This document shows positions 1-5,011 of a DNA stretch of 5,011 nt, in pieces. The DNA lies in the NCBI GenBank assembly GCA_937871415.1, contig CALMQD010000547.1:1-5011 (forward strand). The letters run 5' to 3'. The number at the start of each line of letters is the position of its first letter. Positions within the stretch are counted from its first letter, which is position 1. A program made the translations under genes and the position numbers. Below the pieces are notes generated by a model that saw only the letters and a list, made by a program, of their open reading frames with translations, had not been told where the DNA came from and searched no databases. The stretch comes from an uncultured Phycisphaerales bacterium (GTDB lineage Bacteria; Planctomycetota; Phycisphaerae; Phycisphaerales; UBA1924).

Positions 1-46
1 GGCGCGGATTCATTCTCGGATCCAGAACCGGGCGTCGCCGGGGCGA

Positions 47-80
47 GTAGACCCACAATCCGCGTAGATCCACAACCGGC
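47..80. repeat. Two adjacent 17-bp imperfect direct repeats upstream of the CAP/ASH gene
   Basis: The units at 47-63 (GTAGACCCACAATCCGC) and 64-80 (GTAGATCCACAACCGGC) abut head to tail and match at 14 of 17 positions. A weaker third relative, GATCCAGAACCGGG, starts at 19. The shared core is roughly GAYCCASAAYCCG. The array ends 47 bp before the start codon of the CAP/ASH gene, where an operator could lie, but no clear -35/-10 pair was seen nearby. The repeat itself is plain in the sequence. Any binding role is inference. Confidence 0.5.
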
Positions 81-127
81 GGCGGGGGGCAGCGAGGGGG
101 CGGGCGGGGGCGCAATTCGGAGCCGTC

Positions 128-2248
128 ATGCTGGAACGTTTTCGAACTGGGCGCGACCGCCGCACGCACGCACGGGTTTCGGTGCTGATCGAAGCGCTCG
201 AGGCGCGGTGCCTGCTGACGTTTGATCCGACGCCGGCGGAGCAGTACATGCTGGAGCTGGTGAACCGGTTCCGCATCAACCCGGCGGCGGAGCTGGGGCT
301 TTTGACGAGCTCGCTGGGCACGCAGGCACGGTCGAACGACCCGGACATCGATAGCGCGCTGCGGTTTTTTCACACCAACGGGACGGTGCTGGCGCAGCAG
401 TGGGCGGAGTTGTCGGCGGTGCCGCCCCTGGCGTGGAACATGGACCTGTACGAGGCGGCGGAGGTCCACAACAACGAGATGATCACGCGCGATGCGCAGG
501 AGCACGAGTTCCCGGACGGGACGACGCTGGTGGGGCGTGCGACCGACGCGGGGTACACGAACTACCGGGCGCTGGGGGAGAGCATCTACGCGTACGCCAA
601 GAGCGTGCTGCACGGGCACGCGGGGTTCCTGCTGGACTGGGGCAACACGCCGACGGGCATCCAGGATCCTCCGGGGCACCGCGAGAGCGCGATCAGTTCG
701 TCGTTCCGCGAGATCGGCATCCGCATCGCGCCGGAGGGGAACCCTTCGACGGGCGTGGGGCCGCTGGTGATGACGCTGGAGTTCGGCGACCGGTTCAACT
801 ACGGTGCGGCGGCGCTCCTGGGCGTGGTGTACACGGACATCGACGGGGACAGCGCGTACGACGTGGGCGAGGGGAGCGGGGGGATCACGGTCTCGGCGCA
901 GCGCGTGGGGTCGATGATCGCGCCGACGGTGACGACGAGCCTGAGCGCCGGGGGGTATCAGCTCAAGCTCACGCCGGGTTCGTACAACGTGACGTTCAGC
1001 GGGGGCGCGTTCGGCGCGGGGGTGACGTACCGCGACGTGCTGGTGGGCTCGCAGAATCTCAAGCTCGACGCGAAGGCGGGGTACGTGCCGCCGGACCCGG
1101 AGATCGAGGTGCGCGGCGGCGCGATGTTCGAGCGGGTGATCGAGAGCGGCGACACGACGCCGGTGCACGCCGACATGACGTACTGGGGCGACGTGAACCT
1201 GGTCTCGTCGGGCATTACGCGGACGTTCCTGATCGTGAACACGGGGACGGGGACGCTGCACCTGACCGGGGCACGCGTGACGATCAGCACGGGCGCGCCC
1301 AACGAGTTTGTCGTGACGCAACTGCCGGCGGCGACGATCGAGCCGGGCGGGAGCGCGGTGGTGGGCATCCGCTTCCAGCCTGTGGGGCTGGGCGGGCTGC
1401 GCGACGGCACCGTGACGGTCTTCTCCGACGATCTGGATGAAGGTCAGTACACGTTCAAGGTGCGGGCGCGCGTGGTCGCGGCGCCGATCATGACGGTGAA
1501 GGGCAACGGCGCGACGATCGCCAACGGCGACACCTCGCCGCGCGCGGGGGACCTGACGAACTTCGGCGGGACCAACGTCGTGCAGGGGACGATCGCGCGG
1601 GTGTTCCGCTTGTTCAACGTCGGTTCGGCGGCGCTGACGGTGACGTCGATCACGGTCGAGGGCGACGCGGGGGCGGATTTCGGCGTCTTCCCGCTGGCGT
1701 CGACGACGATCGGTCCCGGCGCGGCGCTGAACTTCAAGGTGCGCTTCGATCCGACCGCGACGGGTTTCCGCTTCGGCGTGGTGCGGATCGTCACCAACGA
1801 CGCCCTCCACTCGCCGTGGACGTTCACGATCCGCGGGAACGGGCTGGCGTACCCGGAGATCGAGGTGCGGACGCACACGGGGGTGCCGATCGTCAGCGGG
1901 AGCGCGGCGGACGCGGCGCTCTACACCGATTTCGGGCCGCTGGCGGTGGACAACCGCACGCTTGTCCGGATGTACAGCGTGTACAACCTCGGGTACCGCA
2001 CGCTGAATCTCTCCGGGGCGACGCGGGTGGTGATCTCGGGCCCCCACGCGGCGGACTTCACGGTGAAGACGGACCTGCCGGCGAGCATCGAGCCCGGCGC
2101 GAGCGCGGTGTTCCGGATCCGGTTTGATCCGACCGGGGCGGGGGTGCGCAGCGCGATCGCGACGATCCTGAGCAACGACCCCAACGAGGGGACGTACACC
2201 TTCGCGCTCACGGGTGAGGGGATCGCGCTGGCGCCGGTTCAGGCCTAA
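128..2248 (+). CDS. Modular secreted protein: CAP (SCP/PR1) domain, SdrD/Cna-B-like module and three ASH/choice-of-anchor D modules
   Basis: Likely an exported or cell-surface protein of 706 residues. Start: GGAG at 119-122 lies 5 nt before the ATG. Residues 19-31 carry a planctomycete-extracellular-type motif (LIEALEARCLLT), and there is no classical hydrophobic signal peptide. A CAP domain spans about 38-222: the HNNEM helix (H114), E125/H126 before FPDG, G150-E151, and PGHRE with H184 fit the usual His/Glu cavity. The segment between W171 and GHR is longer than in compact CAP domains. Residues 232-316 resemble an SdrD/Cna-B fold, opening with a Ca-loop-like DIDGDSAYDVGEG (237-249). Three ASH-type modules follow (about 324-451, 453-573, 576-702), starting PEIEVR, PIMTVK and PEIEVR and ending in a (S/T)(N/D)D...(Y/W)TF strand. 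C28 is the only cysteine I see. No C-terminal anchor or sorting signal is visible. Substrate and function are unknown; CAP proteins elsewhere bind lipids or act extracellularly. Domain calls are confident; catalytic activity is not claimed. Confidence 0.93.
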   Translation: MLERFRTGRDRRTHARVSVLIEALEARCLLTFDPTPAEQYMLELVNRFRINPAAELGLLTSSLGTQARSNDPDIDSALRFFHTNGTVLAQQWAELSAVPPLAWNMDLYEAAEVHNNEMITRDAQEHEFPDGTTLVGRATDAGYTNYRALGESIYAYAKSVLHGHAGFLLDWGNTPTGIQDPPGHRESAISSSFREIGIRIAPEGNPSTGVGPLVMTLEFGDRFNYGAAALLGVVYTDIDGDSAYDVGEGSGGITVSAQRVGSMIAPTVTTSLSAGGYQLKLTPGSYNVTFSGGAFGAGVTYRDVLVGSQNLKLDAKAGYVPPDPEIEVRGGAMFERVIESGDTTPVHADMTYWGDVNLVSSGITRTFLIVNTGTGTLHLTGARVTISTGAPNEFVVTQLPAATIEPGGSAVVGIRFQPVGLGGLRDGTVTVFSDDLDEGQYTFKVRARVVAAPIMTVKGNGATIANGDTSPRAGDLTNFGGTNVVQGTIARVFRLFNVGSAALTVTSITVEGDAGADFGVFPLASTTIGPGAALNFKVRFDPTATGFRFGVVRIVTNDALHSPWTFTIRGNGLAYPEIEVRTHTGVPIVSGSAADAALYTDFGPLAVDNRTLVRMYSVYNLGYRTLNLSGATRVVISGPHAADFTVKTDLPASIEPGASAVFRIRFDPTGAGVRSAIATILSNDPNEGTYTFALTGEGIALAPVQA

Positions 2249-2312
2249 CGGGTTCGGGCGTCGATGGTTCGGGCGCAGCCGGTTCCGGCGTCGCTTTGGT
2301 TCTGGTGCGGCT
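2236..2312. repeat. Degenerate 15-bp tandem array across the stop codon of the CAP/ASH gene
   Basis: GGTTC recurs at 2236, 2251, 2266, 2281 and 2298, giving periods of 15, 15, 15 and 17. Units 2 to 4 share most of GGTTCNGGCGTCG: units 2 and 4 match at 12 of their first 13 bases, and units 2 and 3 at 11 of 15. The first unit contains the last codons and TAA stop (2246-2248) of the CAP/ASH gene. The rest lies in the gap before the flavoprotein gene. Read past the stop in the same frame, the units give a pentad pattern (PVQA-stop, RVRAS, MVRAQ, PVPAS). This looks like slippage-type expansion or a decayed C-terminal repeat; no function is shown. Confidence 0.55.
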
Positions 2313-2407
2313 GGATTGGGTGTGGCGGTGCGGCGCGGGCCGCGGGACGCTACCGTGGTCACGCCCGACCCGGGAGGATGGGGCGGGCGCGGGGCGGCGG
2401 CGAACTC

Positions 2408-2412
2408 AGGAG
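2408..2412 (+). promoter_or_regulatory. Ribosome-binding site fixing the flavoprotein start
   Basis: AGGAG lies 6 nt before the ATG at 2419. It favours this start over an in-frame GTG at 2296, whose 41 extra residues are rich in Arg/Gly/Trp, resemble no part of the family, and would be read from the repeat-bearing intergenic DNA. Confidence 0.85.
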
Positions 2413-2418
2413 TGTGCC

Positions 2419-3000
2419 ATGACGATCAGGCCGAAGGTGCTGGTGCTCGCGGGCTCGACGCGGAAGGACTCGTACAACAAGAAACTGGCGAGGGCGGCGA
2501 TGGCGGGCGCCGTGCACGCCGGGGCCGAGGCGACGTTCATCGACCTGGCCGACTATCCGCTCCCGCTGTTCGATGAAGACCTGGAGAAGCAGGTCGGGAT
2601 GCACGAGAACGAGAAGAAACTCAAGGACCTGTTCAAGAGCCACCACGCGCTGCTGATCTCGAGCCCCGAGTACAACTCGAGCATCAGCGCCGTCCTGAAG
2701 AACGCGATCGACTGGATCAGCCGTCCGACCGGCGACTCCAGGCCGCTGGAGGCTTTCGCCGGCAAGGTGGCGGGGCTGATGAGCGCCTCGCCGGGTGCGC
2801 TGGGCGGCCTGCGCGGGCTGGTTCACCGGCGTTCGATCCTGGGGAACATCCAGGTGCTGGTGATCCCGGACCAGTTCGCGCTGGTCAAAGCGCACGAGGC
2901 GTTCGACGATCAGGGTCGTCTGAAGGACGAGAAGCAGCGGGCTTCGGTCGAGGCGATCGGGCAGAAAGTGGCCGCCACCGCCGCGCGCCTGCACGGCTGA
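2419..3000 (+). CDS. NADPH-dependent FMN reductase family flavoprotein
   Basis: A cytoplasmic flavodoxin-fold oxidoreductase of 193 residues, close to the usual family size. It probably binds FMN and uses NAD(P)H to reduce a flavin, quinone or similar acceptor. The first strand (VLVLAGS) runs into the FMN-phosphate loop G12-S-T-R15-K-D-S18-Y-N20, the GSxRxxSxN signature. SSPEYNSS at 81-88 (P83, E84, Y85, N86) is the conserved flavin-contacting loop, followed by LKNAIDW. SASPGALGG (122-130) is the later glycine-rich loop near the isoalloxazine ring. The family also includes SsuE-, ChrR- and ArsH-like enzymes, and the substrate cannot be fixed from sequence, so no gene symbol is given. It lies 170 bp after the CAP/ASH gene with no overlap and probably does not share its function. 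It converges on the lipoprotein gene, with 43 bp between the two frames. Family call is firm; specificity is unknown. Confidence 0.93.
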   Translation: MTIRPKVLVLAGSTRKDSYNKKLARAAMAGAVHAGAEATFIDLADYPLPLFDEDLEKQVGMHENEKKLKDLFKSHHALLISSPEYNSSISAVLKNAIDWISRPTGDSRPLEAFAGKVAGLMSASPGALGGLRGLVHRRSILGNIQVLVIPDQFALVKAHEAFDDQGRLKDEKQRASVEAIGQKVAATAARLHG

Positions 3001-3046
3001 CCCGGAGCGGGCCTGCGGAGGGTTGGTGGGAAGTGCGCTCGGGTCA
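2998..3046. terminator. Possible bidirectional terminator hairpin between convergent genes
   Basis: TGACCCGGAGCG (2998-3009) pairs with CGCTCGGGTCA (3036-3046) as 11 base pairs with one bulged base, around a 26-nt purine-rich loop. The outer ends are the stop codons of both genes: TGA at 2998-3000 for the flavoprotein, and TCA at 3044-3046, which is TGA on the minus strand, for the lipoprotein. No U-tract follows on either side, so this is not a classical intrinsic terminator. It could still block convergent transcription or protect 3' ends. Pairing is visible; function is inferred. Confidence 0.35.
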
Positions 3047-3433
3047 GTCCTGCCACGCGCGGGTGACGATGCCGTCCTTGATCTCGACGACGGTGGAGCC
3101 GGTGGTGGTGACGTTGTCGTCGCTGTGGACGAGGAAGATCACGCCGCCGCTGGAGCGCTTGGTCTTGGTGTAGGTCCAGCGCCAGACCTCGGTGCCGTCG
3201 TCGAGGGTCTTCTTGCTGTCGGGCGCGCCGAGAGAGGCCTCGACCCACTCGGCCCTGGTCTTGCCGGGCTCGATCTTGTTGAAGGTCTCCTTGCCGACGA
3301 CGCTTCCCGAGATGTACTGGTTGGAAGATCCGCTGACGAGGCAGCCCGAGAGTGTGCCGGCGGAAACGGCGAGGATCGCGGCGGCGGCCAGACGCGTGGA
3401 GAGGCTGCGGACGTGTGCGTGAAGGCGGGGCAT
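3044..3433 (-). CDS. Small lipoprotein with a BamE/SmpA-OmlA-like domain
   Basis: Predicted 129-residue envelope lipoprotein. The N-terminus has an Arg-containing n-region (MPRLHAHVRSLSTR), a hydrophobic stretch (about 15-27) and the lipobox L28-S-G-C31, so the mature protein should begin at lipid-modified C31. The region 51-72 (FNKIEPGKTRAEW...LGAPD) has the 'I-x-x-G-K-T, then LG-x-P' pattern of BamE/SmpA/OmlA-type folds. It is followed by a Trp-rich strand (EVWRWTYT, 82-89) and a final VVEIKDGIV strand. BamE supports outer-membrane protein assembly in proteobacteria, but many small lipoproteins share this fold, so that role is not assigned here. The start is set by AGGAG 6 nt upstream. The frame stays open to 3625, but that extension is Arg/Pro-rich, lies upstream of the signal peptide and contains the likely promoter, so it is rejected. 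The gene converges on the flavoprotein gene and diverges from the sulfotransferase gene. Confidence 0.87.
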   Translation of the reverse strand: MPRLHAHVRSLSTRLAAAAILAVSAGTLSGCLVSGSSNQYISGSVVGKETFNKIEPGKTRAEWVEASLGAPDSKKTLDDGTEVWRWTYTKTKRSSGGVIFLVHSDDNVTTTGSTVVEIKDGIVTRAWQD

Positions 3434-3439
3434 GGGGGT

Positions 3440-3444
3440 CTCCT
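3440..3444 (-). promoter_or_regulatory. Ribosome-binding site of the lipoprotein gene
   Basis: CTCCT on the + strand reads AGGAG on the minus strand, 6 nt before the ATG at 3433. It places the start directly before the signal peptide instead of at the upstream in-frame ATG at 3625. Confidence 0.8.
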
Positions 3445-3482
3445 GTTCGAGTGTGTGATCGGGTGGGCGGAGGTTGATCGCG

Positions 3483-3512
3483 AGTCTACTTGTTAGCCCA
3501 CGCAAACAACAA
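3483..3512 (-). promoter_or_regulatory. Candidate sigma70-type promoter of the lipoprotein gene
   Basis: On the minus strand, TTGTTG (3512-3507) and TAGACT (3488-3483) are separated by 18 nt. They match the -35 consensus at 3 of 6 positions and the -10 consensus at 4 of 6. Transcription would begin near 3476, leaving a leader of about 43 nt that includes the AGGAG site. The element sits in a conspicuously AT-rich island (about 3484-3522) in otherwise very GC-rich DNA, which adds weight. Planctomycete promoters are poorly defined, so confidence is limited. Confidence 0.4.
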
Positions 3513-3514
3513 GT
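3488..3514. repeat. 7-bp inverted repeat overlapping the candidate promoter
   Basis: ACTTGTT (3488-3494) and AACAAGT (3508-3514) are perfect inverted copies separated by 13 nt, so the centres are 20 bp apart, about two helical turns. They overlap the proposed -35 element and the edge of the -10 element of the lipoprotein promoter. The layout would suit a dimeric repressor site. A hairpin is also possible. No regulator is encoded in the window. Confidence 0.4.
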
Positions 3515-3530
3515 TTCATGTGTCGGATCC

Positions 3531-3544
3531 CGAAGGCTCCTTCG
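3531..3544. repeat. 14-bp near-perfect palindrome in the divergent intergenic region
   Basis: CGAAGG-CT-CCTTCG is symmetric over 6 bp on each side of a 2-base centre. As RNA it could form a 5-bp stem with a GCTC loop; as DNA it could be a compact operator. It lies between the divergent lipoprotein and sulfotransferase genes. From 3545 to about 3710 I see no coding region and no convincing promoter for the sulfotransferase gene. Confidence 0.35.
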
Positions 3545-3711
3545 CCGGGCGCGATCTACGCTTGATTCCGGCCTGGGCGGTGTCGATTGCACACCCGGGA
3601 TGAGCCGCCGAGGTCGGATCGGCACGCAAGATTTGAATGGATAGGCAGTTACGTTCTGCTGGTCCGGCGTACACGGACGGGCGGCCGAAGGGGGCGGAAG
3701 GGCTGGGTGAC

Positions 3712-3717
3712 GGAGAG
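3712..3717 (+). promoter_or_regulatory. Ribosome-binding site deciding the sulfotransferase start
   Basis: GGAGAG ends directly before ATG 3718. The GGAG core is 2 nt from that ATG, too close for normal use, but 8 nt from the in-frame GTG at 3724. The three other complete genes here use 5-6 nt spacing, so GTG 3724 fits better. The upstream in-frame ATG at 3637 has no such site. Confidence 0.55.
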
Positions 3718-3723
3718 ATGGTC

Positions 3724-4815
3724 GTGAGCGACCCGCAGGCGCAACCCGGTCCGTCGAACACCCCCCGGTCCGGCGCCGAGTGGCTGGCGCGCGTGAAGCG
3801 GGCGACGCCCACGCCGATCAAGGCCGCGATCAAGCGAGCGACGGGCGAGCGAACCGAGGCCGAGGCGCCTGCGGCGGGCGGGGGGCGCCGGCGGTACCGG
3901 CAGGCCGACGCGTGGACGGGTGACCGGTTCACGTTTCAGGCCGACGGGCGGACGCACCGGTGCTTCTTCATCACGGGTTGCTACAAGAGCGGCACGAACT
4001 GGGTGCAGAACATCCTGAACCTGCACCCGATGGTCAACTGCAAGGGCGAGTTTCACTTCGAGGCGCTGTGGCGCGGCTACGAGTCGTTCACGGCGCAGCC
4101 GTGGTTCCTGGCGAGCCGGCCGCGACTGAAGGAGATCGCGACGGACTCGGTGCAGGACATCGTGCGCCGGATGATGTACGCCAAGACGCGCGACAAACCC
4201 GGGGCGCTGTGGCTGGGCGATCGCACGCCGCGGAAGATGGTCGAACTGCTCCCGGGCGCGCCGATGGTGAACATCCGGCGCGACGGGCGCGACGTGATGG
4301 TGAGCTGGAACTTCCACCACCTGCGTGTGAAGAGCGCGGACCGGGTGTGGGAAGGTGTTCGGCCGCTGGCGGAACGGCTGCTGCCGGAGTTCCGCGCTGA
4401 TCCGGCGTCGTTCGAGAAGCGGGGGAAGGGGTTTCTGTACGACGAGACGTGGTTCCGTGCGCACGCGCGGATCTGGGGCGAGAACGTGCTGCACGATCTG
4501 GAGGCGGCGCGGCGCCTGCGCGAGCGCGGCACGCCGCTGCTGGAGTTGGAGTACGCGCGGATGCACGCGGACGTTGTGCGGGCGCGGGCGGATCTGTTCG
4601 GGCTGCTGGGGTTGAACGAGGGCGACGCGGCGCCGCTGAGCACGGAGAGCAGGACGCTGCCGGGGTTCAGGGAAGGAGCGGTGACGTCGTTCTATCGCAA
4701 GGGGACGACGGGGGAGTGGAGGGAGTATTTCGACGAGCGGCTGGTGCGCTGGTTCAAGGAAGAGGCGGGGGAAGCGCTGGTGCGGGCGGGGTACGAGGCG
4801 TCGGGAGACTGGTGA
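3724..4815 (+). CDS. PAPS-dependent sulfotransferase family protein with a basic N-terminal extension
   Basis: Predicted to transfer sulfate from PAPS to a hydroxyl or amine of an unidentified acceptor, plausibly a glycan or small metabolite. With the GTG start it has 363 residues. The 5'-phosphosulfate loop is at 81-93 (FFITGCYKSGTNW, K88). GDRTP (165-169) matches the family's GD(K/R)TP motif. The 3'-phosphate site is in IRRDGRDVMVS (184-194), with R186 and S194 eight apart as in canonical enzymes. LLELEYARM (272-280) is the late 'EdL' helix region, and RKGTTGEW (325-332) the C-terminal GxxGxW loop. Residues 1-78 precede the catalytic fold and are low-complexity and basic, with a helix-like PIKAAIKRATG at 31-41. 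Start uncertainty: an in-frame ATG at 3718 gives 365 residues and one at 3637 gives 392, but the first codons after 3637 (TTA, CGT, TCT, GCT, GGT) do not fit local codon use. The gene diverges from the lipoprotein gene and is followed by a possible paralogue. Family call is strong; acceptor is unknown. Confidence 0.9.
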   Translation: MSDPQAQPGPSNTPRSGAEWLARVKRATPTPIKAAIKRATGERTEAEAPAAGGGRRRYRQADAWTGDRFTFQADGRTHRCFFITGCYKSGTNWVQNILNLHPMVNCKGEFHFEALWRGYESFTAQPWFLASRPRLKEIATDSVQDIVRRMMYAKTRDKPGALWLGDRTPRKMVELLPGAPMVNIRRDGRDVMVSWNFHHLRVKSADRVWEGVRPLAERLLPEFRADPASFEKRGKGFLYDETWFRAHARIWGENVLHDLEAARRLRERGTPLLELEYARMHADVVRARADLFGLLGLNEGDAAPLSTESRTLPGFREGAVTSFYRKGTTGEWREYFDERLVRWFKEEAGEALVRAGYEASGDW

Positions 4816-4920
4816 GGCGGGGAAGGGAGGGGTGTCTGGGCCTAGGCTTGATCGATGCTGCGCCCGACCGGTTCCGCGCGTCGGGACTCTGGCGCGGGCG
4901 TCCGGAGGTTGATCGCTGGA

Positions 4921-5011
4921 ATGAGCCCGATCCGTCGCATGATCCGCAAGGCCATGGGCAGTGGGGAAGACTCGTCCGGCGCGGGCGGGGCGGCGGGTGC
5001 GGGCGCGGCGA
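4921..5011 (+). CDS. Start of a partial gene whose N-terminus resembles the preceding sulfotransferase extension
   Basis: The frame is open to the end of the window, giving 30 complete codons. It begins MSPIRRMIRKAMGSGED and continues into a Gly/Ala/Ser-rich stretch. PIRRMIRKAMG aligns without gaps to PIKAAIKRATG of the sulfotransferase just upstream, with P, I, I, A and G identical and three K/R exchanges, and both run into low-complexity sequence. A second sulfotransferase or a protein with the same N-terminal segment is therefore plausible, but no catalytic domain is inside the window. GGAGG at 4904-4908 lies 12 nt before the ATG, rather far. An in-frame ATG at 4855 would add 22 residues and has only a weak AGG 8 nt upstream. 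The gap from the sulfotransferase stop is 105 bp (39 bp with the longer start), with no terminator seen, so co-transcription is possible. Confidence 0.6.
   Translation, partial: MSPIRRMIRKAMGSGEDSSGAGGAAGAGAA

Noticed and set aside
400..1440. A 346-codon + strand frame inside the CAP/ASH gene in another phase.
   Set aside because: Its product is Gly/Arg/Ala/Asp-rich with no recognisable fold. The overlapping 706-residue frame has clear domains and a ribosome-binding site.
2330..2343. GC hairpin GCGGC-GCGG-GCCGC in the gap after the CAP/ASH gene, considered as a terminator.
   Set aside because: Only 5 base pairs and no U-tract. Such stems are common by chance at this GC content.
2296..2418. 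A 41-residue N-terminal extension of the flavoprotein from a GTG start.
   Set aside because: The strong AGGAG and correct flavodoxin-fold start point to the ATG at 2419. The extension is Arg/Gly/Trp-rich and falls in repeat-bearing intergenic DNA.
3023..3496. A 157-codon + strand frame opposite the lipoprotein gene.
   Set aside because: Gly/Val/Asp-rich antisense composition and no domain. The minus-strand frame has a lipobox, a ribosome-binding site and a recognisable fold.
3562..3590. TTGATT with GATTGC after 17 nt, considered as a promoter for the sulfotransferase gene.
   Set aside because: The -10 candidate matches only 2 of 6 consensus bases, so it is not supportable.
3649..4566. A 305-codon open frame on the minus strand opposite the sulfotransferase gene.
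   Set aside because: Its product is dominated by Arg, Pro, His and Leu, as expected for the antisense of GC-rich coding DNA, and it shows no domain. The + strand frame carries clear sulfotransferase motifs throughout.
4840..4847. GCCTAGGC palindrome after the sulfotransferase gene.
   Set aside because: Too short for a terminator or attachment site, and nothing nearby suggests a mobile element.
3468..4916. A 14-bp exact match, CGGAGGTTGATCGC, at 3468-3481 and 4903-4916, both upstream of genes.
   Set aside because: In a 5-kb window this GC-rich, a repeated 14-mer is roughly as likely as not by chance, and the two sites face genes in opposite orientations at different distances.

Overview
The window is very GC-rich, with strongly G/C-biased third codon positions and clear AGGAG/GGAG ribosome-binding sites. 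The best taxonomic clue is at the N-terminus of the first gene, where a short 'LIEALEARCLLT' segment resembles the LEPRxLLS-type motif of planctomycete extracellular proteins. Together with the GC content and a sulfotransferase, this suggests a planctomycete, perhaps from the Phycisphaerae. That assignment is an inference, because no rRNA or other marker gene is present.

Layout: 1-127 is a short upstream region with a small tandem repeat. 128-2248 (+) encodes a 706-residue modular secreted protein: planctomycete-type N-terminal motif, CAP/SCP-PR1 domain, SdrD/Cna-B-like module, then three ASH-type (choice-of-anchor D) beta-sandwich modules. A degenerate 15-bp tandem array runs across its stop codon (2236-2312). 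2419-3000 (+) encodes a 193-residue NADPH-dependent FMN reductase-family flavoprotein. It converges on a 129-residue lipoprotein gene with a BamE/SmpA-like domain (3044-3433, -). An interrupted inverted repeat has the two facing stop codons at its outer ends and may be a shared terminator. A non-coding stretch of about 290 bp (3434-3723) separates the lipoprotein gene from the divergent sulfotransferase gene (about 3724-4815, +). It holds a locally AT-rich island that is the likely lipoprotein promoter. The window ends inside a further + strand gene (from 4921 or 4855). Its first residues resemble the N-terminal extension of the sulfotransferase, which suggests a tandem pair of related genes.

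The genes do not form an obvious pathway. The CAP/ASH protein and the lipoprotein are probably envelope or extracellular proteins, the flavoprotein is a cytoplasmic redox enzyme, and the sulfotransferase probably modifies a glycan or small metabolite. I found no CRISPR array, transposase, tRNA, rRNA or convincing sign of a new multi-gene system. The points most worth following up are the shared N-terminal segment of the last two genes, the repeat array over the first gene's stop codon, and the hairpin between the convergent genes.
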